Shown: positions 41,813 to 54,775 of the stretch, one piece after another | Numbering within the stretch: position 1 is the stretch's first letter | Layout of the letters: each line of letters begins with the position of its first letter | Origin: Latrodectus hesperus | Lineage: Eukaryota; Arthropoda; Arachnida; Araneae; Theridiidae | DNA: 64,000 bases | NCBI GenBank assembly: GCA_037975125.1 | Contig: CM075852.1 | Coordinates: forward strand, 4,290,214 to 4,354,213 | Reading direction: 5' to 3' | Notes under the pieces: model-generated | The model's database searches: none | The model's input: the letters and a program-made list of their open reading frames with translations, nothing else | What the model was told of the DNA's origin: nothing | Made by a program: the position numbers and the translations under genes

Positions 41813-41998
41813 CAAAATGCGGACTCGATTGTGGCAGCAATGGCCAATGTGAAGAAGGACGATGTAGATGTGACGTTGGATGGAGCGGGACTCGATGTGA
41901 TCAAAAGACATGTGACGATCGATGCCATGACCATGGCCAGTGTAAGAATGGAACTTGTGTATGTGTTCAAGGATGGATGGGCACACATTGCACGCTCG
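41813..41998 (+). CDS. Ten-m: Teneurin exon: EGF-like repeats 6 and 7
   Basis: A 186-nt phase 1-1 exon. EGF6 reads [17 protein letters not shown] and [14 protein letters not shown]7 reads [17 protein letters not shown] and [11 protein letters not shown]. Both have the full six cysteines. The NGT in EGF7 is a potential N-glycosylation site, and the CKNGTCVC word is strongly conserved in insect teneurins. The acceptor is TTTTTATCAG and the donor G|GTAAGT at 41999. It joins the next exon to give THCTLEGCPDSC. The EGF7/EGF8 junction is a known alternative-splice position in vertebrate teneurins; here the junction falls exactly at an exon boundary. The upstream intron is 14.3 kb. Confidence 0.97.
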
Positions 41999-44249
41999 GT
42001 AAGTAAAGTTACCTCCTATTATTTGAGTCTAATTTGAATTTAATCACTATGAATCATACATACAGAATGATACACATCATTAATTTACATGAACAACAAT
42101 ATATTCAAGAAATTAAATGAAAAACCATGTTAGAAGTAATTACATTTTCTAAATTGTGCGATTACAAATATTTTATTCTACACAATAATGATTACGGGAA
42201 AATATTATACTTGTAGTACTATTATTTTTATTGATTAATCTAATCGCTATGATAATTTCTTATATGTTTAATTGAGAAAATTGTAAGAAAATTTAGTTTT
42301 TTTAAAAAAAAAAAATTAATATGACATATGAATTTCCACTAATTTGCATTTATTGTTCATTATACTATTTATAATATAAATTGATTATATAAGATTAAAT
42401 AACAAATAACTACATCAATACTAATAACTTACAATGAAATGTGTTACTTCTTTAAAAATGTATACTTCAAGAAATGTCTACTGAAAACATGGCCACGGTT
42501 AAAAATTATAAAATTAATTCCCAACAATTGTGATTTAAGTTTTAAATCTGCATACGTGTATATTTATAGAGAGATATGCTGAAAGTGAAATATAATCTGA
42601 ACTTTTCAAGTCACGCATTGGAGACTAACTGATTGATAAGCAGATATTAACAATTTCGGGATGGTGCATAATTTGTCTCTGTGACCTTAACGTTGATAAT
42701 AGGCCTTAAGAGGTGCGGAACTTAATCTCAACGGTACATTACGTCTTCTTAAAAGCATACTGTGTAATTCGTTGCCTAAAGCACATGCATTAAGTCCTCG
42801 TGAGCTTAATAAATCACTATTTGAATAAGGTTGCTCTGCTTGGTAACTACTATTCGGTTCCTCGGGATTTTATGATAACCTTTAGTTTTGTTTATTATGC
42901 AAATTCGTTAAAAAGTTATTATAAAAATTAATTACTTACTTTTAGTAGTTAATCAATATTTGAATAAGCTAATGAATTTAAGCATTCATGTTTTTATGTT
43001 GCACTGTAGGACAAATATTAAAAGTGATCTTATAGTATTTTAAATGATACTTAAATTTTTTAATATGTTATTTTTATTTAATATATTTAGAAGATATTTA
43101 ACGTTTTTAGTATAAATTCTTAGAAATGTGTTTATTTCAGCATTGATATATATTTTTAGGATATTAAATTAAACCTCTGCGAATTGTAATTGTAAATATA
43201 ATAATTAAAGTAAATAATTCACAATAAATGAAAGACAAAAAATAATATGTAATGCTAGAAAATATAAAAGTATTTTGAAAGAGTTAAAGCACTATAAAAC
43301 AATTAATGCAATCATTGCATATAGTTAAATTGTTACTTTAGACTATTTTGTAGATAAAAGAAAATGTTTAAAATGATTATTTTATTTCGAGAATGACATT
43401 CTTATAGTTTTCATTGAAATATAAATAATAAAACTAAAATGAATTAGTATATGAATGAATGCAATATATTCTATTGAATGAAAAGGTTTTATTTATGAGG
43501 AAATTATTAATCAATGTTGTAAATACAAAATGCCATCAATAATTTGTTTGTTTCGTCGATTTCAAGTGTATGTACGCAATAAAATTTAAATATTAGCTTG
43601 TGGGTGTAGCACTGATTGTTTTAATATTCACTTTTAAATTTATTTTTAAATCAAACAGGACTTGAATAGTTATTCTTTTCAAAATAGATCTGAATCATTA
43701 TCGTTTTTGTTTTATCTCGCAATATCGCCATTGAAATAAAAACAAAGGCAAAATTTATACTTTGACTTAGCTCTGAAAAATAAGGATTCTTCAATACTTT
43801 TATTTGAGGAAAATATACTATAGTGTAATAAATAACCAAAATTAGTAAATCAGATTATAAGTATAATACTAATAAATGTTTAATTTGTGGAATGAGATAG
43901 TAAGAAAATAACCGAAGGTAGTAAATTAATTTAGTAAATCGCAGTAAATAAGTATTTATTTTTTTCCTTTTCTAAAATAAACAAATACAATTTAAATATG
44001 GCCAAACGCAAATGGTTATCCCAAGTCATCGTCAGAATATCTAATGATAGTGTGATTTTTTCTTTATGGTTTAATAAAGAAAATCGCGTAGAACAAAGAA
44101 TTGATGTAATAAATGGATTCTTGTAGTCTATATTATTTTATTCATTATTTCTACGATGATTGAAGATTAGGAATTTTTAAATTCAGAAAAATAAAAAAAA
44201 TAAATAAATAAAAAAATTTCAACACGTAATAAATTATTCTCTGCCGCAC

Positions 44250-44990
44250 AAGGAACTCTCACACGGAGATTAGTGAAACACGTCTACCTCTGTGTTTTAA
44301 AACCTATAAGATCAAACAAGAAACAAATATTTGCTCTCAATACAGTGTGTTTCCCAATGATACCATTGTTCTCGGAACGTGATCAAACATGAAATATCCT
44401 TAAACTAACACGGGTATCTATCGCATAAGTTTAGACACGCACACGCATTCGTGATTGTGTTGAGGACACTGATATTACGGAGAGATTCCCGGCAGTTGAA
44501 ACTTTTCGAGCGAATATATAGCGGATCTTCATCAAAACTACAGCAATTAATAGAGGCTATAGCTCGCGTTGCTCTCTGGCGAATCTGTCTTTCGGAGTAA
44601 TGCCTCATTTGTACCTACGTCAGAGGTATTTTGGACCCGTTCCGTGCTAATGAGTCATAAATCTCGCAGTAACGGAAAGTATAGATGTGTCAGAAATGAC
44701 CCTTCGCGTGCAGCAACGTGTAATGCTCTTTACGCGGCGTTTTGGGTCAGACCCAGTGCAGGAAGTTGTAAACAGGAGCGAATGGGGGGATGTTTGGCAT
44801 GTTCTAAATTGCCGCGGGGTGTTTGTTTCAGTCTCTGTGACGTTTTCATTACACTAAAGCAGTCAGTGAGCATATTTGGAATATTTATACTGCTTGAGGT
44901 CACATGTGGGTGTTGAGTAAAATGTGTTGACATCTTGAGCACCGAGAAAATTAAGAGATTTTTCCCTGGGCAATACATAAGTCGTTCTGC
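44250..44990. other. GC-richer intronic island
   Basis: About 740 bp with many CpGs, including GCGTTGCTCTCTGGCG, TACGCGGCG and TTGCCGCGGGGTG, in contrast to AT-rich flanks. Open frames of 60-115 codons exist on both strands but have no known domain, and their overlap argues against coding. CRE-like motifs (TACGTCA near 44619, TGACGTTT near 44838) are visible. It could be an enhancer or an alternative promoter. This is inference from composition only. Confidence 0.35.
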
Positions 44991-45049
44991 GGTAGAATCG
45001 TTATTTTCAAGAATTTCATTCCCATTACATTATGAATTTGCTCTATTAT

Positions 45050-45725
45050 AATACAGATGCTATTTCATTTGCTTTGGATAATACTACTGTACAAAATTAG
45101 ATATTTTTTAAACGAAATAAACATGCGTTAAATTTAAGATGTTTTTTGGCAAAATCTAAACTTGGAACACAATAATGAAATATTGTCAATTAATTATAAT
45201 GAAAAACCCCATAATAAATAATTCATCATAAAGAAGTTTTGAATGTTAAAATGGTATCTTTAATGACTTTAATAAAGATGATATGGTAATATCGTTACTG
45301 ACTGATTGTAACACAAATGTTTTGGTAATATCTTTACTTACTAATTGTAATACAGATGTTATGGTAATATCCTTACTGACTGACTGTAAAACAGATGTTA
45401 TGGTAATATCTTAACTGACTGACTGTAAAACAGATGTTATGGTAATATCTTAACTGACTGACTGTAATACAGATGTTATGGTAATATCCTTACTGATTGA
45501 CTGTAATACAGATGTTATTAGATTTTGATACTGCTAATGTAGAAAGTTCAATTGTTTTATACGAAATGAGAGCATACGTTAGATTCAAGAAGTTTTATGA
45601 TAAAATCAAAACCTGGAGTATCATAATAATAAAATACTGTCGATTTTTTATGATGAAAATCCCATAATAAATAATGCATCAAAAAAAATTTTTTTTGAAT
45701 AATAAAATGGTAAAGTTTGCAGTAA
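45050..45725. repeat. Diverged 454-bp-period duplication enclosing a 39-bp minisatellite
   Basis: A segment at about 45050-45277 recurs, diverged, at about 45504-45725. Matching words include TAATACAGATG, CGAAAT, CATGCGTTA against CATACGTTA, GGCAAAATC against GATAAAATC, and CCCATAATAAATAAT (both copies). Between them lie six 39-bp units (45278-45511) built from ATGTTATGGTAATATCCTTA then CTGACTGACTGTAATACAG. The unit start also occurs within the outer segment, so the array probably grew from one end of a tandem duplication. No coding is implied. Confidence 0.88.
45278..45511. repeat. 39-bp minisatellite, six copies
   Basis: Six exact-length 39-bp units start at 45278, 45317, 45356, 45395, 45434 and 45473. 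The first two are most diverged and the central ones nearly identical (variants CCTTACTG and CTTAACTG). A partial seventh begins at 45512. Array homogeneity rises toward the centre, as expected from unequal exchange or slippage. Confidence 0.95.
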
Positions 45726-46396
45726 TATCCGACAAATTGAATAAAATGTATTTTTGTCCATTTAATTTTAATCTAATATTTAATTATAATAGCTTTGTAT
45801 TATTTATATATTTTTAAATTTCACTTACTTATTACGCATTAGAAATTTTATGCATTAATTTTATTATAGACATGGAATTTATTTTGGAAAATGCCATAAA
45901 ATTTATGATATTCTACGATGACAAACCGTAAGTGACAGAGAAAAAAATAAGCAGTGTATGATGTAAAAACCAATAAACAGATCATAAAATTAAGTTTTCA
46001 GCTAGAAGCTATAAAATTATATTTTAATGAGATGAAATGGGTGATAGTTATGTCATAGTATGTATATAATTTTTTCCAAATGATTATTCTATTTGACAAA
46101 TGAGAAGACTGTCTGACATTGTCAACTAGTATTTATTAGCATTTAAAATTCTATGTTCTATCACGATAATAAATTTCTCTTAGCTTCTTAAAAACAAAAG
46201 AAAAATTTAATGTAATTACTTATTAAAATTTTTCTCTTGATTTTGTTTTGCTTCTTAAGTTAGGAACTGTGGTTCAGAATGTAATATTTTAAAGAACAAA
46301 AGTCTTAAAATAAATTATAATATATAATAATTTATATTTTTTCCATTTCTAGAATTGTGCAATAATTACTAAAATAGGTAACATACATACTTTTAA

Positions 46397-46398
<2 letters not shown>

Positions 46399-46480
<82 letters not shown>
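46399..46480. repeat. Compound (AC)n/(TA)n tract
   Basis: AC run (46399-46442) followed by TA run (46443-46479). Confidence 0.97.
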
Positions 46481-46483
<3 letters not shown>

Positions 46484-47049
46484 TTGATAGATATCTTAAT
46501 ATATCTTTTGTATGATATCTTTATCAAAAATATCTTTTGTATGATTTTTCAGAGAAATTCTTGCATTATGTCGAAAATGAGATTAATTAAAATTAATGCA
46601 ACTCTCTCTAAACATATGTGCGTGTGTGTTTAAATATTTAACTTAATAACTCAACTAAAATTGCACTACATAGTGGGTGTTTTCAAATGTGTATCTATCA
46701 AATTATTTTATGTAGATGGATATATGCAAATAAAAAAGATATCATTCATAAAATTCTTAAATAGAATAGCTATTTTCGTTTTATATTGAAACATAGATTT
46801 AAAATAATAAGAAAATGCTTAGTATTGAGAACAAAAGAAAATGAATTTCATTTTAGATATATGAAATGAAGTAAATATTTTATTTTTATTTAAATTATGT
46901 GACGTTTATTTTCATTTAAATTCCATCGATTTGACTTCTCTTCACAGAATCTTATAAAAACAATGCTAGGAAAAAAATTTTTTATTGAATATACAAACAC
47001 ACACAAGTAAGAAATAAGATGACAAATCAATTATTTTCACAGCCATTTC

Positions 47050-47840
47050 GAAATTTCAGTCACATTTCTTCGTTTTTATATTTATGCGAAAGGTTCAACG
47101 ATGATCGAATGAAAACTTTATGATTATTGAAAAATCTTTTTCCAATCTCCGTCGCTATATCACTTTATCCATCCCTTTACAACAAGAGACAAGAACAATT
47201 TTACAAAAATAAATAAAGCAACGAGCGAATATTTCCTTACAGTTACATTTTCCCCTAGTCTTCACTTACAAGTTATCTCTGTTACCAAGGGGAAAAAACT
47301 CATAAAAATAAGTCCCTAAAGTAAATTCCGAATTCATTGCTTGCCTCTTCAGCGTGGAAAGAACTCCTTTTATTTTTGGCCTCTTGTTCGACAATCAAGT
47401 CACAAGCTTATCAATAGGGGGGGAGGGAGGGAAGCGAATGTAAGAGAGAAAATTGAGGTAATAGTGCATGAAGGGGTGGGTCAAGACCAAGAAAATCCAG
47501 AGACCTATTTGATGAGTGCGAAAGCAACTTTCTTATAAAGGATGGGGGGAAGAAAAGAGAACGACACAAACAAAAGCATCCCCAAAATCAAGTTCTAGCT
47601 AGAGGCAAACGATTTTATTGGAAGGACTTTTAGTTGTTGCGGAGGGAAGATCGTTTGGCTGGCAATCGTAAACGCGTACGCCTTCACTTTTGTTTGTTTA
47701 GTCCAGGACGAAACGTGATTCCCGCAAGCTGCGCGCTCCAAGACATTATCTTTATTGTGTAGGGAATCGTGCGAATGGATTGCGACATATAAAAACGAAC
47801 CAGTACCTGGCTCTGCAGCACTGATCGGAATCTGCGAAAG
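47050..47840. promoter_or_regulatory. GC-richer island with a TATA-like box; candidate internal promoter or enhancer
   Basis: This stretch is distinctly less AT-rich than its surroundings, especially 47640-47840, which contains AAACGCGTACGCC and CAAGCTGCGCGCTCC. ATATAAAAA at 47787-47795 matches a TATA box; about 30 bp on lies TGCAGCACTG (about 47814-47823), only loosely like an initiator. A small ATG open frame starts at 47852. Together these could mark an alternative internal promoter of teneurin or of a nested gene, but every element is short and could arise by chance. Confidence 0.3.
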
Positions 47841-47851
47841 ATACTGTCGTT

Positions 47852-47989
47852 ATGACGTTTCGAAACATCGGAAGTCGAAGATTTTATAGTCCTCTTTATT
47901 TTTGCATCTGTCTTTTTTCTCCGATAATTTTATGTGCTTTCTTTCGAAAAATATTATTTATAGAAAGGAAATCTCACACTGACATATAG
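47852..47989 (+). CDS. Hypothetical 45-aa open frame with hydrophobic core
   Basis: ATG at 47852 to TAG at 47987-47989 encodes 45 residues starting MTFRNIGSRRFYSPLYFCIC, with a hydrophobic stretch at about residues 12-31 preceded by basic residues, as in a signal anchor. A TATA-like box lies about 60 bp upstream. No donor site is seen that would splice it to EGF8, and no homologue is recognised. It may be chance. Confidence 0.15.
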   Translation: MTFRNIGSRRFYSPLYFCICLFSPIILCAFFRKILFIERKSHTDI

Positions 47990-48275
47990 AAGTGACATAA
48001 AACGTGTACCTGACGAAATTTTATTTAAGTAAATAATAAAATGTTACTATTTTACACGGAATGAATTGATTACATTTTCTTCTGTGAAATGCTGCTTAGT
48101 TGCACAAAAAAGTAAAATATTTGAATGTAATACGCTGGAAAAGCCAACGTATATACAATCAATGAAGAATAATCTGTATCTTAAAAAATATTTATGACAA
48201 ATCTTCGCAATGGAAGTAAAATGCTGCAAAAATTTCATACAATTTTTTCTTCATATTTCTAATACATCCTTTTGC

Positions 48276-48394
<119 letters not shown>

Positions 48395-48586
48395 TAGAAT
48401 ATATTTCAATAACAAAAATATTCTGTTTTCAGTTCTGAGATGACTTAATATTATTATATATAAATAAATATAATCCAATAATTGAGAATAGCTCCTATGG
48501 AATTTTAATTACTAATTGATAATATCTATTATTTATCTGCATTCATATGTTATTTATCAATATATATACTATATATAATTAATTTT

Positions 48587-48716
<130 letters not shown>

Positions 48717-49711
48717 TAAAATACATTCAATTAAAGCTCTTTACATATTCGAGAACAAAACAAAATTTAACATTAAAATACTGAAATTTTTCTGCAACAT
48801 CTGTTATTAAAAGCATTATTTACTTTATAATACAAAGGAGGAAATGTAATATAATAAGGAAAAAGCAAAAAAAATGATAATAATTAATCATCGTAATAAT
48901 TAATAATGCGAAACGTGTATGTAGAATGATGTACACTGAAGCATTGAAATATAATTTTAGTAACGTAAATATCTGTTCCAAAGCTTTTTGAAGTAAATGA
49001 GATTAAAATATGAAAATTCCCGGAATATAATTGAGTTCTACTCGTGTATTTAAATATTAGCGAAAATAATTATATATATTTTTAGAAAAACTCAAATTAT
49101 ATTAAGATACGTTTGTGCTGTGTAAATAAGTTATTTAATACTAAGTATTAATTTTATATAGTATATATTAAAAAAACACACACACACACACACATTAAAC
49201 TTGAAATGTACTTTAAATATTTTACTTACTAGTTTATTATTATTATTTTTTTTTTTGCTTTATTATAAAATTCTCATAACACTCATAAGAGTAACTTCCT
49301 AAAAATTGATTTAATGTTTTACTAAAGTTGTCTTTTCCATTTTAGTATAATGAAATAAATCTCAAAATTTATTGATATCAATACAAATCACTGAATTTAA
49401 ATTTGAATATTTGCGTTAATTTTTAAATAGGAATGTGCAGGTATAAATAAACATTCTTAGTTGTTATTGATGAAAAAAAATATGTAACAAAGTAGTCTGC
49501 ATGTAAACGTCAATCAATTTTTAGTTTTACAGAAAGAGAAATAAAACAATTTTTTTTCATGCTTCCATTTCTGTATTTTGATTTAAGTAAAAAGTAGTAC
49601 ATTAATATTTTTAGAAATTTTATACAAGAAATGAGAGTTATTTGCATACAAATTTCTACTTAAATTATCGGCCTTAGGAAAGAAAGCATTTAGAGAATTT
49701 TATTCTTGCAG

Positions 49712-49864
49712 AGGGTTGTCCTGACAGTTGCGGAGGAATATCCAAGGGACAGTGCATTCAAGAAGATGGACAGTGGAGCTGTCGCTGTGAAGATGGTTGG
49801 GGTGGAGCAGATTGCAAGACAAGACAGGAAACAAGTTGCGTTGATGACGAAGATAATGACCAAG
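49712..49864 (+). CDS. Ten-m: Teneurin exon: EGF-like repeat 8 and start of acidic linker
   Basis: A 153-nt phase 1-1 exon encoding EGF8: GCPDSCGGISKGQC then IQEDGQWSCRCEDGWGGADC, with six cysteines. Its C2-C3 loop is one residue longer than in the other repeats. It continues with SCVDDEDNDQ, the acidic sequence that in teneurins leads to a D-x-D-G-x-x-D-C Ca-binding-like Cys-rich segment. The acceptor is TATTCTTGCAG|AG and the donor G|GTAATA at 49865. The next exon, which should supply the DGxxDC motif in phase 1, was not found in the remaining 14.1 kb, so the open intron runs past the window. Confidence 0.96.
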
Positions 49865-52800
49865 GTAATAAAATATTTTATAGGTCTAATGCGAGCAATA
49901 AAAAGGACTTCAATTCCCTCCCAAAACAGTAACAATACAAATTTCATTGCTAACTCATTCTTCCTTAAATATTTCTCATTTCACAAAACGACATCTGATA
50001 AAAAGTTTTGAAATTTAATCTTAAATGAAAGAGAGAGACCATTCTTTTGAGTATCATCTTTTCAAACTAAATCATATTTAATACGCAATGATTATCTCTC
50101 AAACACTTTTATTTTTATACTTAGCTTTTGGCAAGATGATTCTAGTCTTCCATTTCAAATGTCACACTTAATATCATGCCATATTTCTTATACAATAATA
50201 GCTATTAATTTTGTCCTATCAATTCACAGAAGTCTCCAAAAATACCACACTTCCAATTTATAAGATTATGCTTTAACACCATTTCATTTTCCAGACGATA
50301 AATTTAATACGTTATCTAATCCTTATTTGGCGATATTTCAAACTTTCTACTTGTTATTTTAGCGAAGGCTGAGAAATTTTGCTGTTTCTTTATTTTCTTA
50401 GAGTTTCCATATGATATAGAAGGGATTATAATATAATGAAATATAAATATTGAACATTTATTTTTACGTTACTTACTTATCAGCTATTTTGAGCTAATAT
50501 TTATCGATTGGGCTTAAGTGATAACTTTGAACAATATGTATTTAAATTTGAAAATATTATACACAAATAGTTTTTGTTAAAACATTTCCTCGTATTTTAT
50601 TTTATGTTTAGTAAAAAATATTTTTTTATGTTTAGTACTCTTTTGGATTAAAATTTCTATACTATCTTAATATTTTAAAGTAGTTTCTAATAAATAACTT
50701 TTAGGAAAAGAATGTTGTTCTTTTTATGAGAAAGAATTCATTTATACACGGAAAATATTATGAAGTAATTTAATATTGATAAAGATTTAATAAATTTTAA
50801 ACAATTTAAATTTTAAAATAATAGTAAATTATATAATTTATACTCATTTTCAGAATGAGTTTATAATTTTTTTGTATATATTTAGGCACAAAATATCGTG
50901 CATATTATTTCAACAATTTCTTAATATATTAATAGGTTTAAATCAATTTTAATCATCTTAATCACACATTAGTTTACTATCAAAAATCAAATGATGTATT
51001 CAAATTTTGAATTTAATAGTTTTTATACTATTTCTCAATAAATACTAAAAGAATTAAACATTGCAATTTATAAATACTTATAAATTTTAGCAAATAGCTG
51101 TTTTTTTAAGTCATTATGCCTTAATATAACAATGTTAACAATATCGAGTGATATATCAGATATTTTATTCATAACTTAAGATTGAAAATCAAGTTATTGG
51201 AACTTAGAAGAAATAATTTTAAAACTCCCGGATGTACTGCATATAAATTTGTTACCTATATGTTTGTTTAGTATATTGAATTCTGTTATACTTAATATGA
51301 AAAAAATCTCCGAATATTATAAGAAGAACTTTGTTGGTTTTTAACGAATTTATAGCAGGTTGGCAATTTTAAAGCCAGCAACAAATTTCTTATAATTCTT
51401 ACTACACTTTATGTGCATATATACTCAGACAAAATTTCGTGTTGGATTCTTCGTAATAATTCAACCTGAAATCAATCACTTCCATACCTTAGTTTTCCAA
51501 TTTTTTATATCTTCCTAAGTCCTTTCAGTTTTCGTTTGGCTTGGCACTGATATTTAAGAAAACTTTTTGTGCTCTCTATGTGTGACAAACATTATATTAT
51601 TTTATGATTACACACAGCTTATAATATTTCTCCTTATTTACTGATACTTTTCATTAACAAAATTTTTATATTCAAATTATAACAAAATTAAGAGTAATTT
51701 TATCATACAATTTTATTGTAAAGTAAAAACTACTAAAAGTAATTTTTCTTTAAAAAATGCTGCAGAATTTATCTCTACAACAAGATATTGTCTTGTTTAA
51801 TTTATTGAAATATTTCTTTTGTGGGGCATCTACAATAACTTTTTTAAATATTTCTTCCACATTTATGTATCAGTTTGGCATGACTCCTTTCCAATTTCAA
51901 TGGAACGTATTTAGTTTTAAATGCCAGTGGAACAACATAATTTATCTTGATTTTATTTAGATTTATGCAAAACTGTATGCAAATAATTCTAATTGTTTAT
52001 ACGTAAAATATTTTGATATTTTGGAAATTATACGAATGATTACTTAATTTTGTACAAAATTTTTACTATTTTTAAATTTACATTTGTGCATTGAATATTC
52101 AAATTTAATAAATTTACTTAAATTACACAACATTTCCCTTAAAAGAAATGCCTAATTTACAATAGATAATAAATTACTTCTATATTAAGCTTTACACTAA
52201 GCTTTGTTTTCTTCATTAGATTTTCAGAATATTGACTGTTACCTAAATATTTGTTATTCTTAATATTCCCAGAAGAATATTGAATGGCAAAATTAACCAA
52301 AACTTTTTTAAATAATTCTTTCGTCTGTTCAACAAATATTTATATGTTTTCCAAGTTATTTATTTAAAAAAATTGAGCTTTTTGAAAAATAGAATATATA
52401 TTTTCACTAACATTTTTAATGAGATTTTCAATATAACATATATTTAAAGTTCATTCATATGTTATTCTAAATTATTCATATATTTAGCTACAAAATTACT
52501 TCAAAAAATATCCATTAAAATATTTTTATTCGCTTCAACTTTGCTTATTTCTTTCTGCTTCCATTGAAATTCATAATTATCATGCATATTTTCAGGATTT
52601 GCTACGTTTTAAATTTTATAGAACATCTAAGATGAAATTTTCTGTGCGATTTTAAATTATTTTTTTATTCCAGCACCAGATCAAGCAAATTTTTCTTACT
52701 CAAATAAGAATTTTAGACATAAAATTCAAAAGAAACGGTAATGTTTATTTTTATTTCCAAGAAATGAATATTTTTTGCAATGTCTTTTTTTCTTTAAGTC

Positions 52801-54775
52801 ACAGAAATACTCAAGATATTTTAATACATAAATTTCTGATGCTGTAGAGTCAATATGAAAAGCTATTTGTGAGAGAGAAACGTATGCAAATAGAGTAGCA
52901 AGATTGTATATTTTGAAAACCATTTTATCAAAAGATTTAAAAATATTCAGTCAATTTTCAAAATTCGCCAAGGTATTTGACAAAGAGAAATAATTTACGA
53001 CACGTGTACACGATGTAAAAAGCAATTTTTTTTTCTTCCATGAATTTTACATTTAAAATGTATTTGTGGAATTTAAATTATTGAAGTGACAGTTTTCAAC
53101 TTAAAAACCATTTGCTTACTGCTTATATTTATGGACCATAATGGTACAAATAAAACTCCAAACAAAACTCATATGAGTCATTAAATTTTATTTACATTAA
53201 CATAAAAAATAATGTGCTTATTTGGTTTTCTGAAATTGTTACACTAAATATAAATATTTTTGAACAAAAATATATTTTTAATAATTCATTTTATTTCCCT
53301 GATATAATAATTTTTAAAATACATAATTATGTATACATAAACATACATTTTTACATCGTTGTAAATTATCAAAATTTCATGACTACATAAGTATCAACTA
53401 CAGCAATTTCTTAAAATTAATAATTAATTAACATAAGGAAATTAATTCAAGTAGTTAATAATTCAATGAAAATCTTCATTATTATAATTTATCATTTTTC
53501 TGCATTCATTTTCTACTACATTATTTTGATGAAACTCCTAACTCAATTTATCATTTAATTCGTAGATTTTATAGATACTTGTCCCCAATAAAATACTAAC
53601 TCCTTAGTAAAATCTCATTCTAAAATTCAATAATTTTTTCTCTTAAATAAATAAATCTGTACACACAAATGCATGAATAAGATCTCAAATAATCCACATA
53701 TTAGAATTCATTTATATCAAGACTACTTCTTAGATTTTAGAAATAGATTTAAGGTCTTTCTTAAATTTCAATGTAAGTTTTTAACTTTTACATAATTATA
53801 GCTGACTGATTTAAAAGTATAATAGTATTCTTATAACGGTAAGTTTAAGGGGGATAAAATAATTTCATGCATAAACATATATAATTCCCAATCAGTAAAA
53901 TCAGTTACTTGTAAAATGAAAAAAAAACACATTTTTTATACACTATTTCTTAACACGTATAATTGAATATTTAAACTATAGACAAAAAATGTCTTTTTAT
54001 ATACTAGATCATATATCAATACATAACAATCTGATTTGGGGAAGGGGAAAATATTTCTTAAAATGAATTTCTCTGGCTAATTTAGAGATTGATTCTAAAG
54101 ATTTTTTATTATTTAGCATATTCTATCCACATATATATACATACTGGTATAAGTAAAAGTAAATACTATATTTTCCACGAAAGGAAACGCATTAGTGTGA
54201 ACGTTGGACTTGAATGGCTTAGCAAAATTTAAATTGAACAGAAATGCCACATCAGCAAAAATGTTGCAGTAAATGAAATTGTGAATCGTATTGCTGTGCA
54301 TATTACAGTTGCAAAATCGCAAACTCTGTTTTGAATACGATATTTAAGAAAATAAACATTAAATGAAAACAAAATTTCAAAAATAAATATACATGAGCAA
54401 AGTTTGAAATGTGCTTTGTATTTTAAACGTAATTATGTTTTCTAATTAAAAGAAGTCCTGCTGTGTGATATTTATACTTTAATATCACCATAAAAATATT
54501 AAGTTGCATGAGAATTATATTTTACTTTTGCTAAAAATATAAATACAATAAATTATTTATCATGTGTAGCTTTTATTATTTGATCAGTCCCTGAGAGAAA
54601 AACTGACTTAACAATCCCTAAATGTAATCAGAAATTAAGTAACTAAATTTCACTGAGTCAGCACTTATATCTTCTTTCAGTACAATCTCATTATTTAAGT
54701 ATATAACAAATATTTTCAATTTTGCAAAAAAAAAAAAAATCTTCATTTTTTATACATAATATTTTAAAATATATA

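Noticed and set aside
44405..44978. Three open frames of 67-115 codons in the GC-richer island.
   Set aside because: They overlap on opposite strands, have no recognised motif and no splice support; likely a by-product of lower AT content.
49706..50011. 101-codon plus-strand frame over the EGF8 exon, starting MQRVVLTVAEEYP.
   Set aside because: It is a frame shadow of the EGF8 exon; the correct frame has the six-Cys pattern and matching splice phase.
52674..52737. Exon-like segment after EGF8: acceptor TTTTTTATTCCAG, open frame in the right phase, donor CG|GTAATG.
   Set aside because: At 64 nt it would shift the frame after EGF8, and its residues (APDQANFSYSNKN...) do not match the conserved DGxxDC segment expected next.
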